A stretch of DNA of 10,438 nt from AWTP1-13 sp035550075 (GTDB lineage Bacteria; Pseudomonadota; Alphaproteobacteria; Rhizobiales; Hyphomicrobiaceae). The DNA lies in contig DASZQG010000086.1 of NCBI GenBank assembly GCA_035550075.1, forward strand, positions 1-10,438, given 5' to 3'. Positions 1 through 6,488 of this stretch are shown in pieces; positions within the stretch are counted from its first letter, which is position 1, and each line of letters opens with the position of its first letter. The position numbers and the translations under genes are program-made. The notes under the pieces are model-generated. The model did no database searches. It saw nothing but the letters and a program-made list of their open reading frames with translations, and was not told where the DNA came from.

Positions 1-111
1 CACCGAAGCCTGATCGAGACCGAAGTCGATGCCGCTCATGGAGCCGAGCTGGCGCACCACGAAGTCCGCATTGGCGCGGATCTTCTCCCGCCGCTCCGCA
101 TCTATGGTCAT
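1..111 (-). CDS. Partial ORF after nuoC, 5' end only; not a typical NuoD start
   Basis: The ORF starts at the ATG at 111-109 and stays open to the window edge, giving 37 residues beginning MTIDAERREKIRANADF. Its ATG overlaps the nuoC TGA as ATGA (4 bases), so it is almost certainly translated with nuoC. The usual next gene in a nuoABC operon is nuoD. NuoD proteins generally carry the FGPQHPAAHG block within the first few tens of residues, and nothing like it is visible here. The peptide is charged and helical-looking, with no signal peptide or membrane segment. It may be a small soluble protein placed between nuoC and nuoD (a DUF3806-like protein is a guess from general appearance, not an alignment), or a NuoD with an unusually long N-terminal extension. 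That the frame is coding is fairly sure; its identity is unknown. Confidence 0.6.
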   Translation of the reverse strand, partial: MTIDAERREKIRANADFVVRQLGSMSGIDFGLDQASV

Positions 112-737
112 GCCTTGCCGGCCGGCCCGGATGCCTTCTCGTCGCCGGGCAGCACGTATTGCGTGCCCTCCCACGGGCTCATGAAATCGAACGAGCGGAA
201 CTCCTGCGTCAGCGTCACCGGCTCGTACACCACGCGCTTCTGATCATCGTCGTAGCGCACCTCGACGTAGCCCGTCAGCGGGAAGTCCTTGCGCAGCGGA
301 AAGCCCTGGAAGCCGTAGTCGGTAAGAATGCGACGCAGGTCCGGGTGGCCGGAGAACAGGATGCCGTACATGTCGTAGGCCTCCCGCTCGTACCAGTTGG
401 CACCGGGGAACAGCTCGACGACGCTCGGCACCGGCGTGTCGGCATCGGTCTCGCATTTCACCCGGATGCGCTGGTTCCGGCGCGGCGAGAGCAGATGGTA
501 GACCACATCGAAACGCTTCTCGCGGTCGGGATAGTCGACCCCGCAGATGTCGATCAGCACCTCGAACAGGCACTGCAGGTCGTCGTGCAGCGTCGTCAGC
601 ACCGGCAGGATGCGCGCCGCCGGCACGCGCACCGTCAACTCCTCGCGCGCGATCTCCCAGCCGAGAACGTCCCTGCCCAGCTTCGCCTCGACGTGCTTGC
701 CGAGGTCCTCGAGTTTGCCATTGTCTGGAGAGGCCAT
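108..737 (-). CDS. nuoC: NADH-quinone oxidoreductase subunit C (NuoC, 30 kDa subunit)
   Basis: This is a 209-residue stand-alone NuoC, a hydrophilic subunit of the peripheral arm of respiratory complex I, which couples NADH oxidation to quinone reduction and proton pumping at the inner membrane. NuoC has no cofactor and packs against NuoD and NuoB. The family signature is clear: WYEREAYDMYGILFSGHPDL at 115-134, RRILTDYGFQGFPLRKDFPL at 135-154, then GYVEVRYDD and the C-terminal block LTQEFRSFDFMSPWEG at 176-191. The length fits the alphaproteobacterial and mitochondrial form; it is not fused to NuoD as in enterobacteria. The ATG (737-735) shares one base with the nuoB TGA (TGATG), and the TGA overlaps the next ORF as ATGA, both signs of translational coupling. 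Residues beyond about 195 are a short variable tail. Confidence 0.97.
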   Translation of the reverse strand: MASPDNGKLEDLGKHVEAKLGRDVLGWEIAREELTVRVPAARILPVLTTLHDDLQCLFEVLIDICGVDYPDREKRFDVVYHLLSPRRNQRIRVKCETDADTPVPSVVELFPGANWYEREAYDMYGILFSGHPDLRRILTDYGFQGFPLRKDFPLTGYVEVRYDDDQKRVVYEPVTLTQEFRSFDFMSPWEGTQYVLPGDEKASGPAGKA

Positions 738-1276
738 CAGCGCTCTATCGTCCCGGTGCGGCGGATCTTGCGTTGCAGCAGCAGCACGCCATAGACCAGC
801 GCCTCGGCCGTGGGCGGACAGCCGGGCACATAGACATCAACCGGCACGATGCGGTCGCATCCGCGCACGACCGAATAGGAATAGTGGTAGTAGCCGCCGC
901 CGTTGGCGCAGCTTCCCATCGAAATGACGTAGCGCGGCTCGGGCATCTGGTCGTAGACCTTGCGCAGCGCGGGCGCCATCTTGTTGCAGAGCGTGCCGGC
1001 GACGATCATCACGTCCGACTGGCGCGGACTGGCGCGCGGCGCGAAGCCGAAGCGCTCCAGGTCGTAGCGCGGCATCGACGCCTGCATCATCTCGACCGCG
1101 CAGCAGGCGAGCCCGAACGTCATCCACATCAGCGAGCCGGTGCGCGCCCAGTTTATCAGCTCATCCGTGCTGGTGACCAGGAAGCCTTTGTCGGCAAGCT
1201 TGTTCGTCACCTCGACGAACACGGGATCACCGGGCTTCGCCAGCGTCGACTCGCGCGGCTTTGCGATTGCGGTCAT
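737..1276 (-). CDS. nuoB: NADH-quinone oxidoreductase subunit B (NuoB, PSST), cluster N2 protein
   Basis: This 179-residue subunit of complex I carries 4Fe-4S cluster N2, the last iron-sulfur centre before quinone. The ligand cysteines are visible: the tandem pair C58-C59 in GLACCAVEMM, C123 in SMGSCANGGGYY and C153 in VPGCPPTAEAL. The conserved stretches RYDLERFGFAPRASPRQSD (70-88) and VAGTLCNKMAPALRKVYDQM (92-111) help form the quinone-proximal region. The roughly 30-residue N-terminal extension is variable, as is usual. Its ATG at 1276-1274 lies 10 bases after the nuoA stop, with a modest GAGG ribosome binding site. Its TGA shares a base with the nuoC ATG. All key residues are intact. Confidence 0.98.
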   Translation of the reverse strand: MTAIAKPRESTLAKPGDPVFVEVTNKLADKGFLVTSTDELINWARTGSLMWMTFGLACCAVEMMQASMPRYDLERFGFAPRASPRQSDVMIVAGTLCNKMAPALRKVYDQMPEPRYVISMGSCANGGGYYHYSYSVVRGCDRIVPVDVYVPGCPPTAEALVYGVLLLQRKIRRTGTIER

Positions 1277-1286
1277 GAGCGCGGCC

Positions 1287-1652
1287 TCAATCCCAATCCA
1301 GGGCGCCCTTGCGCCACTCGTAGATGAAGCCGACCGTCAGCACGGCCAGGAACACCATCATCGCCCAGAAGCCGAATGCCCCGACATCCTTCAGCGTGAT
1401 CGCCCAGGGAAACAGGAACGCCACCTCGAGATCGAAGATGATGAACAGGATCGACACGAGATAGAACCGCACATCGAACTTCATGCGCGCGTCGTCGAAG
1501 GCGTTGAACCCGCATTCGTAGGCCGACACCTTTTCCGGGTCCGGATTGCGCACGGCGACCAGGAACGGCGCCACCATCAGCGCCAGGCCGATGGCCAGTG
1601 CCACGCCGATGAAAACTGCAAGTGGCAGATAATCCAGCAGAAGCTGGTTCAT
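1287..1652 (-). CDS. nuoA: NADH-quinone oxidoreductase subunit A (NuoA, ND3-like)
   Basis: This 121-residue membrane subunit of complex I is homologous to mitochondrial ND3. Three hydrophobic helices are visible at about 8-33, 62-84 and 94-112. Between the first two lies the conserved cytoplasmic loop with YECGF (C47), equivalent to the ND3 loop whose cysteine is exposed in the deactive state of mitochondrial complex I. The second helix contains FDLEVAFLFPWA with D74 and E76, conserved acidic residues near the proton and quinone path. The start is supported by GGGAG (1659-1663) six bases upstream of the ATG. It is the first gene of the nuo operon, so its promoter should lie in the 237-base gap upstream. 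Family and length are typical. Confidence 0.97.
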   Translation of the reverse strand: MNQLLLDYLPLAVFIGVALAIGLALMVAPFLVAVRNPDPEKVSAYECGFNAFDDARMKFDVRFYLVSILFIIFDLEVAFLFPWAITLKDVGAFGFWAMMVFLAVLTVGFIYEWRKGALDWD

Positions 1653-1889
1653 TGCAGGCTCCCGCGCAGGGCCAGTGCTTCGTCACACGGTGCACGTGGC
1701 GCCCGTGTTAGCGCAGGCCCACCATATGCGCAACCGCCCGCAGCGCCGCAACCAGGGTGTAGGCGGCGGGCCGCTGCCAAAGGGGGCGGTAGCGGGTCCA
1801 TGCAGCCGCGCAAGGCGCCCCGCGCATCGCGTACAGCGTCAAGCGCAGGCGCGGGCTTATCCCGATTCCTGTGGCGGGGGCTTTGAGGT
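1653..1889. promoter_or_regulatory. Gap between gntR-type gene and nuoA; expected nuo promoter region
   Basis: This is the longest gene-free stretch in the window and lies directly upstream of nuoA, so the nuo operon promoter is expected here. I see no convincing rho-independent terminator for the preceding operon: there are GC-rich inverted segments (for example GCAGCG/CGCTGC arms within 1750-1780), but none is followed by a T-run on the minus strand. I also find no tRNA or small ORF with convincing coding character. That the promoter lies here is inferred from operon layout. Confidence 0.45.
1705..1733 (-). promoter_or_regulatory. Weak sigma70-like promoter candidate for nuoA
   Basis: On the minus strand, TTGCGC (1733-1728) and TAACAC (1710-1705) are separated by 17 bases, the canonical spacing. 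Each hexamer matches only three of six consensus positions, so chance occurrence is quite possible. The position, about 50 bases upstream of the nuoA ATG, is reasonable. The 6-base inverted repeat ACACGG/CCGTGT (1685-1690 and 1703-1708) overlaps the putative -10 and the start of transcription. Confidence 0.18.
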
Positions 1890-2531
1890 TCAGGTGGTGA
1901 CGGCGACGCTGTTCAGGCCCTTCAGCATGCGCTTCGCGGCCGCGCCGACATGCGCCCGCATCAGCCTGGCAGCCAGGCGCCCGTTCCGCGCCTGCAGCGC
2001 ATCGATGATGCGGCGATGCTCCTGCAGCAGCTCGCTGGTGTCGCGCCCCTTGATGGTGTGGATGCTGATGAGCGTCATGCGGTCCATCTGCTCGATCAGA
2101 TCACGCGCCACCGCCGCCATGCGCTTGTTGCCCGAAATCTCGAACAGCGTGCAATGGAACTCCCGGTTCAAGCGCACGAACTCTTCCACGTCGATCTTTT
2201 CCGGCAGGCGGCGGTAGGTGTCGAGGGCGGCGAGCTGCGCGTCACTCGCATTATTCGCCGCCTCGATCGCGCACGCCGATTCAAGAACGGACCTGAGCCC
2301 GTACATATCGCGCGCGTCGCTGATGGAAATCGGCGTGACGCGATAGCCCTGCCGCGACGCCACCTCGACCAGATGCTCCCGTTCGAGCCGCAGCAGCGCC
2401 TCCCGTACCGGCGACTTGCTGACCGAGAAGCGCTGCGCAAGCTGCTGCTCGCGCAGGTCCGAGCCCGGCGGCAGGTTGCAGGACAGGATTTCCTTTCTCA
2501 GCGTCGCATAGATGTCGTCGCGCAGGAGCAT
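1890..2531 (-). CDS. GntR-family transcriptional regulator, FCD (FadR C-terminal domain) subfamily
   Basis: This 213-residue regulator has an N-terminal winged helix-turn-helix (about 1-68: YATLRKEILSCNLPPGSDL, then SVSKSPVREALLRLEREHLV as the recognition region, then QGYRVTPIS as the wing). An all-helical FCD effector domain follows (about 75-205). FCD domains usually bind a metal through one Asp and three His, and the metal helps hold a small carboxylate ligand. Here H126 (REFH), H172 (LQEHRRIIDAL) and H194 (MRAHV) are present, but the position four residues before H126 is N122 instead of Asp. A stop codon three codons upstream leaves the ATG at 2531 as the natural start; its ribosome binding site is poor. 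It is last in the catabolic operon, 71 bases after the SDR stop, and is probably its ligand-responsive repressor or autoregulator (inference). The effector is unknown. Confidence 0.93.
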   Translation of the reverse strand: MLLRDDIYATLRKEILSCNLPPGSDLREQQLAQRFSVSKSPVREALLRLEREHLVEVASRQGYRVTPISISDARDMYGLRSVLESACAIEAANNASDAQLAALDTYRRLPEKIDVEEFVRLNREFHCTLFEISGNKRMAAVARDLIEQMDRMTLISIHTIKGRDTSELLQEHRRIIDALQARNGRLAARLMRAHVGAAAKRMLKGLNSVAVTT

Positions 2532-2602
2532 GTGTGATCAGTTGCACATCCCGTACGGAGTGCCGGCCGCGCAGGCCCGGCGGGGCAGGCGTTGCCGCGT
2601 CC

Positions 2603-3340
2603 TCATCCGAAGAAGGCCCCTCCGTTCACTTCCAGCGTCTGCCCGCTCACCCACCCGGACAGGTCGCTGACCAGGAACATCGCGACTCGCGCGATGTCAA
2701 TCGGCTGGCCGATCCGCCCCAGCGGCGTTACCTGCGCGATCCTGGCCTTCGCCTCCTTGGACCAGCTTGCGGTCATGTCGCTCTCAACCGCCCCCGGATT
2801 TATCGTGTTCACTGTTATGTTGCTAGGGCCGAGGCGGCGGGCGAGCGCTCGCGCCAGCGAGATGACGCCGCCCTTGGACGCCGCGTAATGGGGGCCGCCC
2901 ATTTCACCGCCCACCCGGGCCGCGACCGAGCCGATCAGCACCATGCGGCCCGACTTCTGGCGCATCATGACCGGCGACACCGCCTGGCAAATCTGGAACG
3001 CGCCCTTGAGGTTGACGTCCATGACGCGGTCCCAATGCTCGTCCTCGATCTCCGCGGTGTTGCGGCCGTCCCAGACCCCGCCGAAGTTGGCCAGGAAGTC
3101 CACGCGGCCGAACTTCTGCACCGCCGCGTCGACGGCCGCGGCGCAGTCCTTGCGGCTGGAGAGGTCGAGCTTCACCGCGAGGCCGCCTGCCCCGAGGCCA
3201 TTCGCCACCTCCTGCGCCTTCGCAAGATCGACGTCGGCGCACACAACCTGCGCGCCCTCCCCCGCGAACAGCTCCGAGGCGGCGCGCCCCATGCCGCGCG
3301 CGGCACCCGTGATGATGCCGCTCTTACCCTTCAGTAACAT
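2603..3340 (-). CDS. SDR-family NAD(P)-dependent oxidoreductase, last enzyme gene of the operon
   Basis: This 245-residue classical short-chain dehydrogenase has a Rossmann fold. The glycine motif is TGAARGMG at 11-18. D36 in VCADVD, at the end of beta-strand 2, favours NAD over NADP. The catalytic set is complete: N110 (MDVNLKG), S138 (LIGSVAA), Y152 and K156 (HYAASKGG). The C-terminal block GWVSGQTLEVNGG is standard. The NNAG motif after beta-strand 4 is unusual: ANFGG at 84-88. The reading frame is open for 99 further codons upstream, but those residues run antisense-like through the binding-protein gene. The AAGGAG at 3352-3347, six bases before the ATG at 3340, together with the family length, fixes the start. 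It lies 38 bases after the LivK-like gene. It probably oxidises or reduces a hydroxyl/keto intermediate of the imported compound; the substrate is unknown. Confidence 0.93.
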   Translation of the reverse strand: MLLKGKSGIITGAARGMGRAASELFAGEGAQVVCADVDLAKAQEVANGLGAGGLAVKLDLSSRKDCAAAVDAAVQKFGRVDFLANFGGVWDGRNTAEIEDEHWDRVMDVNLKGAFQICQAVSPVMMRQKSGRMVLIGSVAARVGGEMGGPHYAASKGGVISLARALARRLGPSNITVNTINPGAVESDMTASWSKEAKARIAQVTPLGRIGQPIDIARVAMFLVSDLSGWVSGQTLEVNGGAFFG

Positions 3341-3346
3341 GCGAGG

Positions 3347-3352
3347 CTCCTT
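3347..3352 (-). promoter_or_regulatory. Shine-Dalgarno site that sets the start of the 2603-3340 SDR gene
   Basis: AAGGAG on the minus strand lies six bases before the ATG at 3340-3338. It matters because the frame stays open well upstream, and a longest-ORF caller would add about 99 spurious residues overlapping the LivK-like gene. Confidence 0.8.
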
Positions 3353-3378
3353 GCAGCTTTGCTTGGCTTTGCGCGGGT

Positions 3379-4560
3379 TCAGTTGCGCGGAAACTTGTAG
3401 TCCGCGGTCTTCGCTTCCGGCGGCCAGATCACCTCGACCTTCCCGTTCTGCACCTGCATCGGGAATGGCTGCAGCGTACCGATACCCTTGCCGAGAGCCT
3501 TGAAGGTGCCGAGGATGGTCGGGATTTGCTCGCTCTGGATGACCTTGTAGACGGCTTCCTTGTCGAGCGTGCCCGCCTTCTCGATGCCGGCGCGGATCAC
3601 CTCGAGCGCTGAGATCGAGATCAATGCGAAGGTCCACTGCACCGGGTCGAGATTGCTTTTTTGCAGCGCCTTCTCGAGCATCTTGTAGTCGCCGAGCTTC
3701 ATGCCCGGCACCCAGAACACCTCGCCGGTGATGCCCTCCGCCGCCGAGCCTAGCCCGTTGCGCACCGACACCGCCGAGCAGGTGGAGCAGTGCATCGCCT
3801 TCGGCTTCAGGCCCAGCTCCGCCGCCTGCTTGGCGAACCGGATGTAGAACGGCGGAAAGGTCGCCACATACACGAGATCGGGGTTGGCCTGCTTGATCTG
3901 CGTGGTCACCGCCGTGAAGTCCTGGTTGTCGGCGGGGATCGTCTGATCGAAGACGATGTTGATGCCATTCTTCTTCGCGAGCTCGCGCACCCCGATGGCG
4001 ACGCCGCGCGAGTAGAGCGAATCCTCCACCAGCAGCGCCGCCGTCTTCACCTTGCCCGCCTTGCCGAGCATGTCGAAGAAGTGGTGCGACCAGTCGGTGG
4101 CCGGTCCGAGCACGCCCTGGATGTATTTGAAGCCGCGCGCAAAGATCTGCGGGTCGCTCGCCGCGCCGTGGATCATCGGGAACTTGTAGCGTTCGGCGAC
4201 GGTGCTGGCCGCGAACGCGATCGGGCTGCCGGGCGGGCCCATCAGGAAGTCGACTTTGTCCTCCGAGATCAGCCGCTCGTAGAACTTCACCGAGGCCTTG
4301 GGATCGCTCTTGTCATCGTAATAGATGATCTTGATGGGCAGCTTCTTGTTCAGGGATTTGACGTAGATGCCGCCGGCCTCGTTCTGCGCCTCGGTCCACG
4401 CGTCCCACAGCTTGCCCTGGATCGAATAGATGTTGGCCAGGGCGCCGGTGATCGGCGCGGTCGCGCCGATCTTGATGACGTCCTGCGCGCGCGCCGGCAG
4501 CGCGGCCAGGCACATGGCCGCGAGTGCGGCCAACCCAAAACTCAACATACGCGATTTCAT
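3379..4560 (-). CDS. ABC transporter periplasmic substrate-binding protein, LivK/branched-chain amino acid type
   Basis: This 393-residue protein has a signal peptide: MKSR, a hydrophobic stretch at about 6-22, then LPARA before QD, with likely cleavage between A25 and Q26. The mature protein begins VIKIGATAPITGALA, the usual opening of type-I periplasmic binding proteins of the leucine/amide family. Other family blocks are IIYYDDKSDPKASVKFYERLI (78-98), FLMGPPGSPIA (105-115) and DFTAVTTQIKQANPDLVYVA (214-233). Mature length suits the family. The only cysteines after the signal peptide are C258 and C261 in HCSTCSAV, a possible disulfide or metal pair. The ATG at 4560 overlaps the livM-like stop as ATGA and has AAAGGAG seven bases upstream; upstream extensions of the frame are noncoding. 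It delivers ligand to the LivHM-type permease encoded just upstream. Homologues of this group bind amino acids, amides, urea or aromatic acids, so the ligand cannot be inferred. Confidence 0.94.
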   Translation of the reverse strand: MKSRMLSFGLAALAAMCLAALPARAQDVIKIGATAPITGALANIYSIQGKLWDAWTEAQNEAGGIYVKSLNKKLPIKIIYYDDKSDPKASVKFYERLISEDKVDFLMGPPGSPIAFAASTVAERYKFPMIHGAASDPQIFARGFKYIQGVLGPATDWSHHFFDMLGKAGKVKTAALLVEDSLYSRGVAIGVRELAKKNGINIVFDQTIPADNQDFTAVTTQIKQANPDLVYVATFPPFYIRFAKQAAELGLKPKAMHCSTCSAVSVRNGLGSAAEGITGEVFWVPGMKLGDYKMLEKALQKSNLDPVQWTFALISISALEVIRAGIEKAGTLDKEAVYKVIQSEQIPTILGTFKALGKGIGTLQPFPMQVQNGKVEVIWPPEAKTADYKFPRN

Positions 4561-5606
4561 CGGGCGTCTCCTTTCAAAGCGTGACGGTCCGCGGCGTGCC
4601 GCGGACGCTTGGAGGGTTGATATCCGTAGTGGCCTTTGAGCCCCGCCAGGGCGTAGAGCCCGGAGAACAGGCGGCTGCGCATGAGCCCGCCGGGCATGAA
4701 GATGCCCACGCACACCAGCACCACGCCGTACATCGCGAGCTGCAGGTAGCCGACGTGCGACCAGAGCGTTTCTTCCACCAGGGTCAGGAACACCGCGCCG
4801 ATCACCGGGCCCAGCACCGTGCCGCTGCCGCCCAGCATCGCCATGATGACGGGCGCGAAGGCGACACTGGCGCCGAAAGCGGATGCCGGGTCGATGTAGG
4901 TCGACTGCCAGATGTAAATCGCGCCGGCCCAGCTCGGCAGGATCGACGAGATCAGCATGGTGGTCCGCTTGAGCTGGGCCGTGTTGACACCCGCACCCTC
5001 TGCAACCTCTTCGTCTTCGCGGATGGTCAGCAGGCCGAGCCCGAGCTTCGAGTTGGCAATGGCCGCGTTGAGGATGACGGAGGCAAAGCAGAGCAGGCCC
5101 GCCAGGTAAAAGGTGACGAGCGTGCTGTCGGTGGGCGGGATGGAGAGGCCGGTGGTGCCGCCGGTGATGTCGCGCAGGTTGGAGGCGAGCACCTCCATCA
5201 CCTTCAGAACGCCGAAGGTGGCGATGGCAAAATACGCGCCCCGCAGGCGGAACAGCGTGGAGGCCATCGCCAGCGCGAACAGCACGCTGCCGAGCGGTGC
5301 TACCAGCAGGCCGACGATCGGCCCGCCGCCATGCTGGATAGCAATGCCGTAGAGGTACGCGCCCAGCCCAAAGTAGGCGGCGTGGCCGAGATTGATGTAG
5401 CCCGTGTAGCCGGCGAGGATGTCGTAGGTCTCGGTCAGCGTGATGGCGATGAACAGGAAGAACAGGAACGAGATGTGATAGGTCGTGCCGACGGCCGGCA
5501 CCGCGGCGAGACAAACCGCGAGCAGCGCAAGGTAGATCGCCGCGCGCCGCCGTCCGGCCCCCGAGGCCCGCCTGCTGTCCGGTAGGGTCTGCGTCATCGC
5601 CGTCAT
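4557..5606 (-). CDS. Branched-chain amino acid-type ABC transporter permease, LivM-like
   Basis: This 349-residue inner-membrane permease has about eight to ten hydrophobic segments. LivM hallmarks are GYTGYINLGHAAYFGLGAY (66-84), RLRGAYFAIATFGVLK (120-135), GGTTGL (149-154), the ATPase-coupling loop TIREDEEVAEGAGVN (194-208) and MLGGSGTVLGPVIGA (257-271), followed by PGGL (305-308). The roughly 40-residue basic C-terminal tail is cytoplasmic and variable. With the LivH-like subunit it forms the membrane channel for the substrate carried by the LivK-like protein. The ATG at 5606-5604 overlaps the livH-like TGA by four bases (ATGA); a second ATG three codons in (5597-5595) is an alternative start. 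The stop overlaps the binding-protein start in the same way. The gene symbol is left blank because the substrate is not known to be leucine. Confidence 0.95.
   Translation of the reverse strand: MTAMTQTLPDSRRASGAGRRRAAIYLALLAVCLAAVPAVGTTYHISFLFFLFIAITLTETYDILAGYTGYINLGHAAYFGLGAYLYGIAIQHGGGPIVGLLVAPLGSVLFALAMASTLFRLRGAYFAIATFGVLKVMEVLASNLRDITGGTTGLSIPPTDSTLVTFYLAGLLCFASVILNAAIANSKLGLGLLTIREDEEVAEGAGVNTAQLKRTTMLISSILPSWAGAIYIWQSTYIDPASAFGASVAFAPVIMAMLGGSGTVLGPVIGAVFLTLVEETLWSHVGYLQLAMYGVVLVCVGIFMPGGLMRSRLFSGLYALAGLKGHYGYQPSKRPRHAADRHALKGDAR
4568..4574 (-). promoter_or_regulatory. Shine-Dalgarno site that sets the start of the LivK-like gene
   Basis: AAAGGAG on the minus strand lies seven bases before the ATG at 4560-4558, inside the last codons of the livM-like gene. 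It identifies the true start: the reading frame continues upstream for almost 400 codons as a shadow of livM. A strong site here fits the high expression usually needed for a periplasmic binding protein relative to its permease. Confidence 0.8.
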
Positions 5607-6475
5607 GCCTCGCCCCGTCCGACAAGGCCTTGCGGGCGCAGCAGCAACGCCAGAATGAGAATGACGAACGCGACCAGCGGCGACCAGTGCGCGCCGGCGT
5701 AGTAGGTTGTGTAGGCTTCCGACAGCGCCAGGATGAAGCCGCCGAGAAGCGCACCGGGCAGGCTGCCCATGCCGCCGACGATGATGACGGCCAGGTATTT
5801 GAGCGTCAGGCCGAGCCCCATGAAGGGCTCAATCGAATAAAGCGCGGCGTAGAAAACCCCGGTGCCCGCCGCCAGCGCGATGCCGAGGGCGAACGTCAGC
5901 ATGCCCACGAAGCGGGTATCGATGCCGACGACAACGGCCCCCACCGGGTTCATGGCCGCAGCCACTACCGCCCGCCCGACGAAGGTCCGTGTCAGGAACA
6001 GGTGCAGACCGATGGTGAGCAGGATGGTTCCAACCAGCAGCGCCACGCGCAGCAGTGGAAACACCATGCCGTGCCAGGTGACGTTCGGCAGCTGATAAGG
6101 AATGCCAGTCGAGCCGCCGCCCCAAAGGAACGAGGTCGCATCCTCGATGATGAGCGAAACGCCGAGCGTGATCATCACCGAGGTGGTGAGCATGTGGCGG
6201 AAGCTGCGGCCGATGATGCGGCTGATCAGGCCCTCATAGAATGCCCATCCGAGAATGGCACCGAGCAGGGCGGCGAGCGCAGCCGCGATGAACGGGTTGA
6301 TGCCTACGTGCGTCAGCGCCAGGAAGCCGAGGAAGCCGCCAAGCATCAGGAAGTCGCCGTGGCTGAGGTTGAGGATCTTCAGCACGCCGAACGACAACGA
6401 CAGTCCGAACGCGCCCAACGTGTAGAGCGCACCCTGCAGCACCGCGCCGATGAAGATCTGGATGAGTACGTCCAC
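5603..6475 (-). CDS. Branched-chain amino acid-type ABC transporter permease, LivH-like
   Basis: This 290-residue hydrophobic protein has about eight membrane helices. LivH family blocks are GALYTLGAFGLSLSFGVLKI (15-34), LNLSHGDFLMLGGFLGF (35-51), TTSVMITLGVSLIIED (97-112), the EAA-like cytoplasmic loop GRAVVAAAMNPVGAVVVGID (167-186), IIVGGMGSLPGALLGG (231-246) and the C-terminal LLRPQGL (278-284). Together with the LivM-like protein it forms the translocation pore. The start is GTG (6475-6473), with GAGAGG about nine bases upstream; a stop codon shortly upstream in the same frame prevents any long extension. It begins 13 bases after the SDR stop and ends with a 4-base overlap with livM-like. 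It shows no truncation. Confidence 0.95.
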   Translation of the reverse strand: MDVLIQIFIGAVLQGALYTLGAFGLSLSFGVLKILNLSHGDFLMLGGFLGFLALTHVGINPFIAAALAALLGAILGWAFYEGLISRIIGRSFRHMLTTSVMITLGVSLIIEDATSFLWGGGSTGIPYQLPNVTWHGMVFPLLRVALLVGTILLTIGLHLFLTRTFVGRAVVAAAMNPVGAVVVGIDTRFVGMLTFALGIALAAGTGVFYAALYSIEPFMGLGLTLKYLAVIIVGGMGSLPGALLGGFILALSEAYTTYYAGAHWSPLVAFVILILALLLRPQGLVGRGEA

Positions 6476-6488
6476 GGGCCGTCGCCTC

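Noticed and set aside
1273..1695. Alternative 140-codon minus-strand frame over nuoA
   Set aside because: It overlaps the clear NuoA protein in another frame and is an Arg/Gly-rich shadow with no recognisable motif.
1750..1780. GCAGCG/CGCTGC inverted repeat as a terminator after the GntR gene
   Set aside because: The arms are far apart, the region is generally GC-rich, and no T-run follows on the minus strand.
2529..2550. Possible operator TGTG-N8-CACA near the GntR gene start
   Set aside because: Only the outer four bases are symmetric, the centre does not match, and it does not fit the GT-N3-AC type core common for FCD regulators. It is too weak to call.
3341..3637. N-terminal extension of the 2603-3340 SDR frame
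   Set aside because: The extra 99 residues overlap the LivK-like gene out of frame, have no SDR character, and a strong AAGGAG site marks the internal ATG at 3340.
4561..5754. Upstream extension of the LivK-like frame making a 791-residue fusion
   Set aside because: The extra part is a frame-shifted shadow of the livM-like gene. The real product starts with a signal peptide at 4560 behind AAAGGAG.
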